DNA of 64,000 nt from Engraulis encrasicolus (GCF_034702125.1 NC_085865.1:26262567-26326566), one strand, 5' to 3'; shown: positions 46,540 through 60,747, counted from the stretch's first letter. Numbers and translations are program-made. The notes: generated by a model not told the origin, from the sequence alone.

Positions 46540-46645
46540 GGGGGGGGGATGAAGTGGTGTCTGGATGACATGATTTTTTTTATAGTTAGGGGGGCCCCTT
46601 GGCATATTTTTGCTTAGGGCCCCACAGAGGTCAGAACCGGCTCTG
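45112..46645. mobile_element. non-autonomous hAT element (1534 bp) nested in the mariner MITE
   Basis: The left end is CAGAGCCGGCGGGCCC and the right end is the complement of CAGAGCCGGTTCTGACC. The perfect 8-bp TSD TTTGCAGA lies at 45104-45111 and 46646-46653. Internal frames are short and have no transposase motif. The interior includes a CpG-rich block (45340-45680) and the 48-bp poly-G run. Confidence 0.93.
46496..46548. repeat. poly-G tract
   Basis: 38 consecutive G, one T, then 9 G, with GGGG just before. Likely to form G-quadruplexes, and a common place for assembly length errors. Confidence 0.97.
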
Positions 46646-47031
46646 TTTGCAGATTTGTAAGTATATATTTTCATAGGACAACATTAAAGACATTTCATTG
46701 CGACGCAATGACTAGTGTCCCGTTAACAACATATATAACCGCTTAAATTTGTTGTTCACTGACAAAAAAATCTAAATACAGCCATTAACGTTTGACAACG
46801 TTTAACAAAAGTGAGTACACCCAAGGTTAAACTCCTGTAAAGAGTGTCTGAGAAGCTGTATTTTTTTAATGGCTGTATTTTGTGAGTGAACAAAACATTT
46901 AAGCAGCTATTGTTAACAGGTCACTAAACTTTCTTTACAGTAATGTTGTCCTATGAAAAGATATACTTACAAATCTAGAAAAAATGTGAGACGTGTGTAC
47001 TCACTTCTGTGACATACTGTACCTCAATATG

Positions 47032-47671
47032 GGTGTTTCCGCACTCATTATGCATTGTGCTACTGTGTTGTGTGTGCCTACTGTGTGTGTTCTGGCATAT
47101 GGACTGCTTGATAATGTGTCTACAAAACATGTCATTAGCATATCTCCTCTACATAGCGCCATGTTTTTACGTGTGTGCTCAAACAATGCTCTGTTTGTAC
47201 TGCGTGTGTGGTATGTGGGATTTTGTGTATGCAGTATAACCATGTTCATGTTCATAGATATCTCCCTGGGGCATGTTTGAAGAATACAGCTAAGTATAGC
47301 TTGCTGTGCGAGGATGCAATATAGCCAGCAATAGATAACAGACCAACACCTTATTAAGCTTGTGTTCTTGATAGCACTCCATCTTTCATGAACTGATATC
47401 ACTATCATGCTTCTGAGGGGAGCGAGATACTGTACAGGCCCACGCAGCATTGAGTAATGAAAGAAAATCAAAGACAGTTAGTTTGGTTGGGGATGTAAAT
47501 GGTGGAACAAACTGCTAAGCCCATGCGAATACGAGACATGATATTTTATGGGGAATAAAGTCATCGCTGATAATGCTTTTTGGGGGCGTCAAAAGGCAAA
47601 TTGAAGCTCAGATGATAAATCTAAGGTCTTGGAAGTTCACCAGAGGGATTCATCTTTTAAAAACAGTCACT
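47032..47671. other. unassigned stretch
   Basis: Overlapping frames on both strands at 46993-47471, none with a domain. No repeat that I can name. Confidence 0.5.
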
Positions 47672-47700
47672 TGTGTGTGTTTGTGTGTGTGTGCGCGCGC

Positions 47701-47792
<92 letters not shown>

Positions 47793-47801
47793 GTGTGTGT
47801 G
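47672..47801. repeat. (GT)n microsatellite, 130 bp
   Basis: GT units with a GCGCGC interruption at 47692-47705. Confidence 0.97.
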
Positions 47802-48395
47802 ATGATAGACTCAACATTGTACAAAATCAATGAACTCATGCTGACAAACTACAATGAGAAAGCAGCACAGGATAAATCTCCTTGTCCATTTTTACTTACA
47901 TAAAAATACAATTTTATACGCTTGCATTTTACAGTGAGTAATATTGTGTCGCGATTTTGACAATTTCGACAACAACTTTGCCTAAAAACTAAAAATGAGG
48001 CTAAAATAAAGCCTGCTGTAAGAGCTGTGTGAGTTCTTCCCTTCCCTTCATACCACTGCCTAATGCATCGGTTAGCTGTAGCTTCACCCCATCGCCACAA
48101 ATGGGACTCCCCATCTTGGCCCGAGGCAAGCATGATGTACTGCGAGGCTGAGGGATGCGCATCTCTGAATTGATCTGCATCAGTCATGGAGCCTGTGGCT
48201 GTGGCAACCTACAGCCTAATGCTGTGGCAGTTCCACGCTGCTGGCAGTTCAACAGCAGACTATACGTCAAAATGTAGGCTACAGTTAGTGACTACATGCA
48301 GGGATAGACAGACAAATGACAAGCATGCAGACACACAGACTGTTATACTACATACAGACTGGGGACAGTTAGAAAGACAGTGAGAAGATAGATAC

Positions 48396-48396
<1 letters not shown>
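47802..48396. other. unassigned stretch
   Basis: Nothing supported. Confidence 0.5.

Positions 48397-48456
<60 letters not shown>
48397..48456. repeat. (CAGA)n microsatellite
   Basis: About 15 tetramers. Confidence 0.97.
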
Positions 48457-48457
<1 letters not shown>

Positions 48458-48599
48458 CATGGGATCGGGTGCTCATTACCACCATGCCATTCCAATTGAG
48501 AATGTGTCAGCCAGACAACCTGACGCCCACTCATTGACCAATGGTCCGTCATTTACCACTGAGACCCCAGCAGCTTATACATCCACCCAATCACTGCCT

Positions 48600-48722
48600 A
48601 CACAGTATAAAAATGCAGTGTTAATTCAACACGTAGAGAGTACTCTGGGACCAGATACACTCTAGAAGATGTTAAAGCAACTGTCAACTGTGAGTGTGAA
48701 TTAACACTGCATTTTTTTTACT
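48600..48722. mobile_element. AACACTGCA-family MITE
   Basis: The left half contains AAAATGCAGTGTTAATTCAA and the right half returns GAATTAACACTGCATTTTTT. The middle has AGAGAGTACTCTGGGACCAG. The halves are inverted copies. It is the clearest copy of the family in the window. Confidence 0.75.
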
Positions 48723-49224
48723 GGCCATTAAACTGTCCACTTGTTCATGTGTTTAACCCTCCCAGACATTTGCACCGCAGCTTGGCACTATATCATCTGT
48801 TCAGGCCTCAGCATAGATTGGATGCTACACCTGCAATAATAAATAGGCCTAGATTCCAGTGAGGCCACAGAGGTCGACCAGGGGGTTACAATTACCTTGC
48901 CATTCTGATATGGGTAATGGGGATTTTTTTTCATTTATATAGGAGGGATAATTTTCTGGAAACCACATTTTTTATCTGTACTGTGCAATGTACCTTTCCT
49001 GTTTGAGTTATTTGTGAGACAGCCATTCATGCTCTGTAGGCTATTCACATAATTTAAGTTCTTAGAAACAAAATATCTTACTTCTCCTTATCACACATTT
49101 AAACTTAATTAAAACAACAGAGTATTTTAGATAATCTTTTGTTTTATTTCTTGTATTTATTCATTTTATTTATTTGTATGCAGAGCTGATGACCCTTTCA
49201 TCATTTCACTACATGTAATATGTA
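48723..49224. other. unassigned stretch
   Basis: AT-rich. Nothing recognisable. Confidence 0.5.
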
Positions 49225-49298
49225 TGTAGAGTAGAGTAGAGAGTAGAGAAACTTTATTGATCCCCAGGGGGAAATTCAGGTGTCAAGTAGCTACATAA

Positions 49299-49365
49299 AA
49301 ACAAACACAGACACAGACACAGACACACACAGACACAGACACACACAGACACAGACACACACACA
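49299..49365. repeat. (ACAGAC/ACACAG)n tract
   Basis: Short hexamer-like repeat inside the LINE 3' UTR. Confidence 0.9.
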
Positions 49366-49402
49366 TGCCAAGAGGTTCCAGATCTGGGCCAGCTCTGGCA
49401 TC

Positions 49403-49853
49403 TCAGGCAGTCCAATCCCCAATAATGATGTCTTTCTTAGTGTCCTTCTGTATACTGTTAAACCGTTGAATGGCCCAAGGGACAAAGGACCTCCTTAGCC
49501 TGTCTGTCCTGCAGGTGAAAGCACGGAGTCTGTGACTGAACAGACTCAGTTGGTTAGTGAAGGTGGCGTTAAGGGGGTGATGATGATTATCCATAATAGA
49601 GTCCAGTCTGCTCAGTGTTCTGCTCTCAGCTGTTGAGGTGAGTGACTGCAGCTCCATGCCCACCACTGACCCCGCCTTCCTCACCAGTCTGTCAAGGCGT
49701 CCAGCATCTCTCTTCCTAATGCTTCCACCCCAGCAAGTCACAGCGTAGAAGAGCACACTGGCCATGACAGACTGGTAGAACATAAGCAGAAGTTGGCTGC
49801 AGACATTGAAGGACCTCAACCTTCTGAGGAAATAGAGCCTGCTTTGGCCTTTC
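49403..49853 (-). pseudogene. LINE ORF2 C-terminal fragment
   Basis: About 150 codons are open: KGQSRLYFLRRLRSFNV, LLMFYQSVMASVLFYAVTCW, AGRLDRLVRKAGSVVG, then HRLRAFTCRTDRLRRSFVPW and DIIIGDWTA before the stop. The YFLRRLRSF...FYxSV..SVL....W pattern is the region just after the RT palm in many fish LINEs. The beginning of the computed frame (poly Phe-Lys) comes from another element and does not belong to it. Confidence 0.85.
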
Positions 49854-49925
49854 CTGTAAACATTTCCATGTGACAAATAAAAGCACTTGAACTTGAACAT
49901 GAACTTAAACTTAAACTTGAACATG
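49854..49925 (+). mobile_element. 3' tail of a second LINE, head-to-head with the first
   Basis: On the plus strand the sequence CATTTCCATGTGACAAATAA is followed by AAGC and (ACTTGA)n units to about 49920. It is a non-LTR style 3' end in the opposite direction to 49225-49853, joined at their 5' sides. Confidence 0.6.
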
Positions 49926-50194
49926 AGTAGAGGCCTTCAAAAATATACTTTATGAAAGGCGAAAAAAGAAGTCAACTATTCTAGCAATCAGATGTCTCAG
50001 TTCCTCATTAAGGTTTGCAAAGCATCACGTTTCCACCATTGGTTCTACTTAAACTTGTATAATTGAGCCACTACGGAGATTAACCATTTACAAAGGAAAG
50101 AAAAGCAAAACTCCTCAAGTATAGAGCCAAGCTGAGACATACAGCAAAAAGTCAGTGTGCAACAATATTCTGATCCCATACGAATACTTTGTCA
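49926..50194. other. unassigned stretch
   Basis: Nothing recognisable. Confidence 0.4.
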
Positions 50195-50325
50195 CATTGT
50201 TACATTCAACTCTTTAAGTGTGGAATTAACCCCACAAACCCTTAAATTCAAGTCTGTGAGTGTTGATTCAACACTCAAGAATTCTCAGAAGAGTGTTAAA
50301 TTAACACTGCATTGTTTTAGTGTGC
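50195..50325. mobile_element. AACACTGCA-family MITE, diverged
   Basis: It contains GTTGATTCAACACT and ends TTAAATTAACACTGCATTG plus TTTTAGTGTGCAG. The left half is degraded. Confidence 0.55.
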
Positions 50326-50508
50326 AGGAACTTTTTCTGGCTGTGGTTGACATCAAGTCTCATGCATGCTGACTAACTACCTCTTTGATTGATGAGTAGC
50401 AGTCTACCCTGTGCTAAAGAGCATCTCCATGCATTTTTTTCAGCAAGCATCTGTAGGATGACAAGCTGCACACCATCCTCACTGTAATTATTCCCTGAAG
50501 GACGAGAC

Positions 50509-50575
50509 TAGCCTGACGAGTCAGACGTTTTGGAGAATGGAAAGAAGTATTAAAGTCTGGCTTCTCGCCAGGCTA
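50509..50575. mobile_element. TAGCC-type MITE with 9-bp TSD (67 bp)
   Basis: The left end is TAGCCTGACGAGTCAGAC and the right end is the complement of TAGCCTGGCGAGAAGCCAGAC. The 9-bp duplication GGACGAGAC is perfect (50500-50508, 50576-50584). It is one of the shortest elements in the window and shares its terminal TAGCC and TSD length with 16650, 51375 and 63826. Confidence 0.85.
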
Positions 50576-50584
50576 GGACGAGAC

Positions 50585-51148
50585 AGGCATATTCTGAGTC
50601 CTTGCACATCACTGTGAAATGTCTAATGATAGGAAGTGAGGTATTCTGCTGTTTTCAGAATTGCTCTTTTGGAGTTTTCGGAGAGCTTTGCTAGACACTT
50701 TTTTAGTTTTGAAAGACTTAGTCTTAGTCTACTAAGACGTAAGTGCGACATTCAGTACAAAAATACTTTTTGAACTACAGTACTGTTGCGTAAACAAAGT
50801 CACAAAGAGTGGCAGGTCCATTACTTTACTTTTTACTGTTGAGTTATCTCGGTCTGAGTTATCTAGTAAAAAGGGCTTCCAAAGAAACCCTATGGCATTA
50901 GTAAACCGTTCACCACCACCATGGAGTGCATTTGATGGAACTCTCCTTTTATAAACGACTACCCGTTGTAAGTGAGAAAACCATAGAAATCATAGATAGA
51001 TTGACATGCCCTTTTGGAAAACTGTTAGCCACTGACAAATAAATCAACTAAAAAACAAAACAGTGATTTGTAAATTACATATTTTATGCACAAATTACCA
51101 GCTGTATTCATATTTTACCAGTTTAACATTTTACCCTAGACATATGTG
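50585..51148. other. unassigned stretch
   Basis: Nothing recognisable. Confidence 0.5.
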
Positions 51149-51156
51149 TTCTAGGG

Positions 51157-51363
51157 CAGTGTTTCCCAACCAGGGGTACGTGTACCACTAGGGGTACGCG
51201 AGCATACTGCAGGGGGTACTTGGGAAAACTTAATTTGAACAAATGCATGGAGCAAAGTCACACTGGAATAGAAAAAGCAATGTAAAATATGAGTTAGGGG
51301 GTACTCATGGTACAATGAAATGGTTTGGGGGGTACATGAGACACAAAAGTTTGGGAATCACTG
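51157..51363. mobile_element. hAT-type MITE (207 bp)
   Basis: The left end is CAGTGTTTCCCAACCAGG and the right end is the complement of CAGTGATTCCCAAAC. The perfect 8-bp TSD TTCTAGGG lies at 51149-51156 and 51364-51371. Internal GGGGTACxxG motifs repeat several times. Confidence 0.93.
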
Positions 51364-51374
51364 TTCTAGGGTAT

Positions 51375-51619
51375 TAGCCAGGCTGTGCCTTCCTAGTGAC
51401 GCCACACCTTCAGCGGTGCCTCTAGTCAGGCCAACAACAATACAAACATGATTCTGAGCTCCCGAAAAAACGGGAACTCCTCCCACTTTGTCAGGAAGCA
51501 AACGACCATTAGCAAACTAAGGGAGGTGGATCAACCATACCGTTTGGGAAATGTTCATTGTTATGCTCTTGCTCAGACCAAGTCTTGAAGAGATTTGAAA
51601 GTCGATGATAATCAGGCTA
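51375..51619 (+). mobile_element. TAGCC-type MITE with 9-bp TSD (245 bp)
   Basis: The left end is TAGCCAGGCTGTGCC and the right end is the complement of TAGCCTGATTATCATCGAC. The flanks CTAGGGTAT (51366-51374) and CTAGGTTAT (51620-51628) match at 8 of 9. The left flank overlaps the TSD of the hAT MITE just before it, so this MITE landed at the edge of that insertion. It is longer than its siblings because of about 150 bp of extra interior. Confidence 0.8.
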
Positions 51620-51628
51620 CTAGGTTAT

Positions 51629-51740
51629 GACCATTGATCTCCAGCCTCAGTATAATGAAAACAGGAAGTTTTGCCTTAATGCTTGTACCCTGATGCTTCT
51701 GGGCTTACATATGTTCCTAGGCCTAACCCTCACGCAACAT
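51629..51740. other. short unassigned spacer
   Basis: Nothing recognisable. Confidence 0.4.
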
Positions 51741-52370
51741 GATCTCCAAAAATTCTGTGCTCCTGGACACGGATGTTAAGGACACGAAATCCGTGTCCAG
51801 CAGCACAGATTTTGCCAAAATTCCATGCTCCTGGACACAGAATTATTTTCTGTGATGGACACACAGAAGTGCTCTCTCTACACTCCCACAGTTCTATGTT
51901 TCCACAGTCTTGTGTTTTCTCAAGATTTTTCCAATTTCAAATAATTTTTCACAAAAAAAAACATTTCTTACTGACAGTTTAGGGTTAGGGAATCCCTATA
52001 AGGATTGTTTTGGTCTGGGCACAGCTAGTATTCTTTCATTCATTATATGAATTTGATAGCCTATCAACCAACTGGAAAAGGTATTTCTCAAAAATATGTC
52101 TTTAATGACAGGTTAAGGTTAGGGAATGTTTCGGTCAGGGCACAACTTAAATTGCTGTAGCATTATTTTGTTTAGGATTAGCATTTGGTATGTATTTTCT
52201 ACTGATAGAGTTAACACAGTGCTATGGGGATATAAAAAGCACTTCCGTGTGCCCATCACAGAAAACAATTCCGTGTCTAGGAGCACGGAATTTTGGCAAA
52301 ATCCGTGCTGCTGGACACAGATTTCGTGTCCTTAACATCCGTGTCCAGGAGCACAGAATTTTTGGAGATC
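51741..52370. mobile_element. foldback element with 130-bp terminal inverted repeats (630 bp)
   Basis: The arms at 51741-51873 and about 52238-52370 are inverted copies at roughly 94% identity by eye, beginning GATCTCCAAAAATTCTGTGC. Within each arm, GCTCCTGGACAC and GTGTCCAGCAGCAC motifs make smaller palindromes. The interior has a diverged direct duplication of about 130 bp (GACAGTTTAGGGTTAGGGAA at about 51974 and GACAGGTTAAGGTTAGGGAA at about 52108). No ORF is present and the TSD is not clear, so the class is unassigned. Confidence 0.85.
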
Positions 52371-56040
<3,670 letters not shown>

Positions 56041-56112
56041 CAGACAGAGGCCAGACGAGACAGACAGAGACAGAAACAGAAACAGACAGAGGCCAGACCA
56101 GACAGACAGAGA

Positions 56113-56631
56113 AATGGGCCCAAACATGGTGTTTTTTTGTTATTATTGTTTTGACATAGGCCTACTGCTTCAGTCTCAGTAGAGCAGTTTCTCAAAAACA
56201 GGAAAAACAAAAATCTAGGACGCAGATACATCATGTACCCTGTAAATCCTGGAACGACTTGAACAGACAGAAATTAGAAATAACATCCTACCTCCCTTTC
56301 AAGCCAAAGAGGGCCCAGTGGACCAGTCAGGATATGCATAATAGAAAAAAAACTCTCATCAAGCGGAGTGTTTCTGACCTTCCCAAGATCACTCCTTCAG
56401 CAATGCACAGCAGTATGGCTAGGTATACGAATTCAAATTCATACTAAGTCAGCCTTATCAAAATGTAATTAAGCTACAATATTATCAGTCATGCTTTTGT
56501 TAGTGCTTGGTGGTCGTATGAGGGATAATACGCTTGATGGTATTGAACAAAAACCTCTTCTCGCTCACTTTCAATTTGTTCTCTATAGCATATGCGTGAT
56601 ACTTGAGCTAATACAGTATTAGTCCATGAGG

Positions 56632-56633
<2 letters not shown>
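56113..56633. other. unassigned stretch
   Basis: Nothing recognisable. Confidence 0.5.
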
Positions 56634-56673
<40 letters not shown>

Positions 56674-56690
56674 CAGAGAGAGACAGAGAT
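56634..56690. repeat. (GA)n microsatellite
   Basis: AG units with ACAG interruptions. Confidence 0.95.
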
Positions 56691-57284
56691 TGCCAAATAC
56701 TGCCAAACACCTTCTCAGATTCCTACCTTCACAGGCACCAAGGCAGGCCCACACAGCTCCATCACACATGGCTTATCCTCTCATCAAGTGCTTACGTAAT
56801 AACATGACAGATGCACACACACACCCATAGCAGCACTCGGTCCCAGATGGATTAAAAGAGCAGTGTGAGGAGTTGCTCAAGCAGCCAAGATCAATGCTTG
56901 ATATTGCCAACGGCCTACTGCTATTGCATCAGATAGCGCTTGGAGACCAAAGGCATTTAATAACAATGAATGATAAATGGTGACGTGGGTGTTTTCCCCA
57001 TCCTTAAAGAAATACTAAGTGTTTTTTCGTCTTTATTCATCCTTTAGGTTCAAAGTGGAATTGTCTCTCACTCTCAAACAACAGACAGACAGACCCGACC
57101 TGCTTCTTATTGAGTGCGGCAGACCGAATTCAGGCATGGCTTTTAACCTGTTTCAATCACTTTACTATAAATAATTGTTTAATTCCCTCAGCTTTCTATA
57201 AAGGATACTACTCAGCCAGACATGATTACAATAAAATTGCTGTCTTCTGTGTTTATTTCCTGAAGGACACTTTAAAGCACCACC
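56691..57284. other. unassigned stretch
   Basis: Nothing recognisable. Confidence 0.5.
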
Positions 57285-57720
57285 GAGTGGACGCGGGGAC
57301 CATAGGCCATACAAGCACGATTCTTGTGGTTAACAAGACGGCAGCGTCACAGACACCATACCAAAAGGTGTAGGGCTACACGGGGTCAATTCGAAACGGA
57401 AGGCAGTGACTTGATGACTCCCCCCTACATGAACAGGTCTCTGATCAGACAGGTGAAGTTAGCTGATGAGGCGGTCGTTTCAAACGCACTAACTAGTGCG
57501 CTGCCCTGCGCATTTGATCTTATGGCGATTCCATGGCGGGAGTTACGTTCATCACGTTAGCGCTTAGCTTACGCATGCTATTTGAACGGTGAATGACCAC
57601 CAGACGGCGGAATCGTGAAATAGGCTATAAATAGATCTAGCGACGGCATATTTAGGTACTACAATGTTGATTTATCGCTTCAATTCTCAACATCTGTGTA
57701 CATAAGTGTCTGAATAAAGA
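57285..57720 (+). promoter_or_regulatory. CpG-dense block with TATA and AATAAA (solo LTR or promoter candidate)
   Basis: I count 26 CpG in 57285-57650 at about 48% GC, which is far above the rest of the window. A good TATA box (GGCTATAAATAG, 57621-57632) is followed about 90 bp later by TGAATAAAGAACATT (AATAAA near 57712). A TATA box and a polyadenylation signal that close together suggest an LTR. I could not find TG...CA ends with matching 4-6 bp flanks. An orphan CpG-rich promoter is the alternative. Confidence 0.35.
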
Positions 57721-59124
57721 ACATTATAAGGTGGTAGCTTGGGTAGTAGCCATGTTTATTTTTCAAGTTTCCGGTTGAGAGGGAGGTGGCGCACAGCATT
57801 TTGGGTACAAAGGCAGCGAAGTCAGCATCTGATGGTGCCCTCAAATATCACCGTTACGCCCACAAATGCAGTCAACTGCCAAGGGAGGAAGTAAAGCAAT
57901 TTTTTGTTTTGATCCACACTTCATGACTCAATGTCCAGTTAGCTCACTGGAAGGACAGCTGCCTTCCCTGTTTCGAACGGACCCAGAGATAGGGGCAAGA
58001 GGACACCCGTGACATCATCAATGCAAGGTGATCATTACAGTTACAAATTTATAATTACAGCGGTTCTTTGGTTGGCGCAGAGATATTGGCGTTGTGATAA
58101 AAATGTCCAAATCATTACACAATCTTTTGACTGCCATCTAGTATGTCAGTGCTATTCATCACAGAGTTCCCAAAATCACATATAATATGCAATGAAAGGT
58201 TAGACACTTAGACATCAGACATTTCACGTTTAAACGCAAAAACTTATTTTTATCATTAGGCACTCAATGCATGGGAGTGAAAAACATAGGCTAATTTTCA
58301 TGGGACTCAATATCCTAAATGGACGTTTTGTTAAAAACGAAAGCTCGGGAAAAGTGTAATGAAATTTGGCATGTCTAATTTACCACCTGCATTCTATTCT
58401 CCGCTCAACTGTCTGGATTCAGCTCGAACAGATTGGCACGTCTTATTAACCAACTGCATCTCACTCTCCGCTCTGCCGTCATTCGGTGGAATTTCAAATT
58501 TGGAACGCCCCTTAATTAACCATACAGCATCTATTCTCTGCTCACCTGTCTCCAGTCAGAAATGTTCTTTCTACCTCGCTCCCACCACCTCCCCATTCGC
58601 CTCCCTTCTGCCGCTGTTTCAAGGATTCGTCAGGCGTCTTACCTTATCCTCTCCAGTTCACCTTGCTCCATTGCTCTCTGACCATCATCGGCCGGGGGTG
58701 TTTGCTCTTCAGACCTCACACATGTCTGTGAGTGCAGATACTGTCCAAGCTCTCAGTGGTGCCCCGTATTCCCGAGCCCAAGAATGTTTACTACTTTGAC
58801 AATTCTCGGCCGTGGGAGTACTTCAGCACCATGGCCAGCGATCTTGCCCAATACGGCGTGTAATCTATCTCAGCTTCTCAAGTGCAGTGGTCCGCACGAA
58901 CCCCGTGAAGCACTTTGATGATCGGTCCACTGCGTGGAAAGCCGCTCTCCTGCGAGAGCCGAACGATCTCGAGAACGGAGATGTAGGCCTATGCATACAT
59001 GCTTAAGCCAAATTTCAGATAGCGAACTAATGAAATGGGACATTTTTCAAACCGAACTTTGTGCATTCTAAAACTCAGTTTACGTGTAAACCAGAGGCCA
59101 AAACCAATGAGTAAATATCCATAT
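57721..59124. other. unassigned stretch with one long open frame
   Basis: The frame at 58359-58799 (146 codons) and a following one to 59006 are serine/leucine-rich without a recognisable domain. I do not call a gene. They may belong to an unrecognised repeat. Confidence 0.4.
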
Positions 59125-59335
59125 ATGTGTAAACAGCTTCTAATAGGACACCTGTGCCCACTCTTACACAGTGCTAGCAGAGTGTTGTTTGATGAAAGAC
59201 TCATGCCCTTACACAACTGGAGAACAGAGTGGACGAACTGCGAAGAGATATCAAGGCACATAACTGAAAACTCATGAAAACTGACTGGAACTACATGGCC
59301 AGCAAAATGATTTCAATATTGGAACTCTGTTTTCC
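59125..59335. repeat. diverged tandem segment, copy 1
   Basis: It matches 59600-59815 at about 75-80% by eye. Shared phrases are CACAGTGCTAGCAGAG, AAAACTCATGAAAAC, TGACTGGAACTACATGGC and TTTCAATATTGGAAC. The spacing is about 475 bp. Confidence 0.7.
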
Positions 59336-59599
59336 TTTAGAAGCAGCTGAAGGATTCAATCATTAGTAATTTGGAGAACTGACTAACAGTGTTCAATACG
59401 TAGCTATTTACAAATGATATGAACTCCTGCATAGCATAGTATTCCTCTTTCGTGTGTATTTCTTCTTACATACTGTATATCAGACACACAGAAAACGGTA
59501 AAGGGAAAGACAGTGAGAGAGGGATAGACAGACAGGCAGAGAGGAGGGAGGAGAGATAACTTATATTTGATGGGGTGATGTAAAACTGACTATAAAAGT
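59336..59599. other. spacer between the tandem copies
   Basis: Unassigned, with a few GACAGACAGGCAGAGAGG-type units near 59525. Confidence 0.4.
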
Positions 59600-59815
59600 G
59601 TACAGACTGTCAAGAACCCTACTGTGGAGAGTGCCCATTCTTTCACAGTGCCAGCAGAGAGCTGTTTGTCTGCAGACCCATCATGCCTGAAGCAACTTAG
59701 AACGGAGTAGAAGAATTGAAAGGAGATATAAAGGCACCTCTGAAAACTCATGAAATGCGACTGGAACTGCATGGCAAGCGAAATAGTTTCAATATTGGAA
59801 CATTTAATCATTCCT
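59600..59815. repeat. diverged tandem segment, copy 2
   Basis: The second copy of the segment at 59125-59335: CACAGTGCCAGCAGAGAG, GAAAACTCATGAAATGCG, TTTCAATATTGGAAC. Whether the unit was ever coding is not clear. Confidence 0.7.
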
Positions 59816-60150
<335 letters not shown>

Positions 60151-60605
60151 GTGCTACTGTATAGGCATATTACAATTTACATTCCACAATGAGACATGAT
60201 CTTCAAGTACCATCATTTTTTTCTACTTTTGGTATTACTCTTACTGAACCACAACATGAAGCATGAAACACCACTCAAGCAACAAACAGAGGAAAACATG
60301 CAGGAGTATAGGCCCTACATCAAAAGTGAAAAGCACACTGTATTTGCTCAGTGTAAAGAGCACTGCGAGAGAATGTTTTATGTCTTTCATATTTGGTCTG
60401 TGGAAGAAAAATGCTTTATAGTCTTTTTCTTGGATTTCACTCAAAAATGTGTTTGTAATGCATCCCTCTGCCTTTCTCCCATATTCAGAGGTCCCTAGGC
60501 GATTACGAAAATCAAAGTATCCCCGATTTCATATCTGTCTGAATAACTTGAGAAGTAGAATCTTTGCCACAGGCACTGAAATAAAGACAGAAACAATTAA
60601 AAACA
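60151..60605. other. unassigned stretch
   Basis: A 100-codon frame at 60196-60498 starts with a hydrophobic stretch but has no domain and is opposed by a frame on the other strand. I do not call it. Confidence 0.45.
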
Positions 60606-60747
60606 TCCCACCCGCACACCTACACACGCACACAAGAGCACACACGCACGCACGCACGCACACACGCAAACACACTAAGACACTCATGCGCGCGCATGTA
60701 CACACACACAAACGTTATCTCTCTTTCTCTCTCTCTGCCTCTCTCTC

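Larger units (their letters stand above)
45069..47029. mobile_element. Tc1/mariner-type MITE split by a hAT insertion
   Basis: The termini CAGTATGTCACAGAAGTGAG and its complement at 47010-47029 are flanked by TA (45067-45068, 47030-47031). Once the insert (45112-46645 plus one TSD copy) is excluded, the two arms pair for about 90 bases on each side. The MITE itself is about 420 bp and non-coding. Confidence 0.9.
49225..49853 (-). mobile_element. 5'-truncated LINE with (TAGAG)n tail
   Basis: The 3' end lies at low coordinates. The complement ends in GGGGATCAATAAAGTTTCTC followed by CTACT-type pentamers at 49225-49250. The coding C-terminus matches the plus-strand fragment at 18421. A 5' truncation near 49853 removes the polymerase domain. 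Confidence 0.8.

Noticed and set aside
58359..58799. 146-codon open frame considered as a gene
   Set aside because: Ser/Leu-rich with no recognisable motif and no splice or homology evidence.
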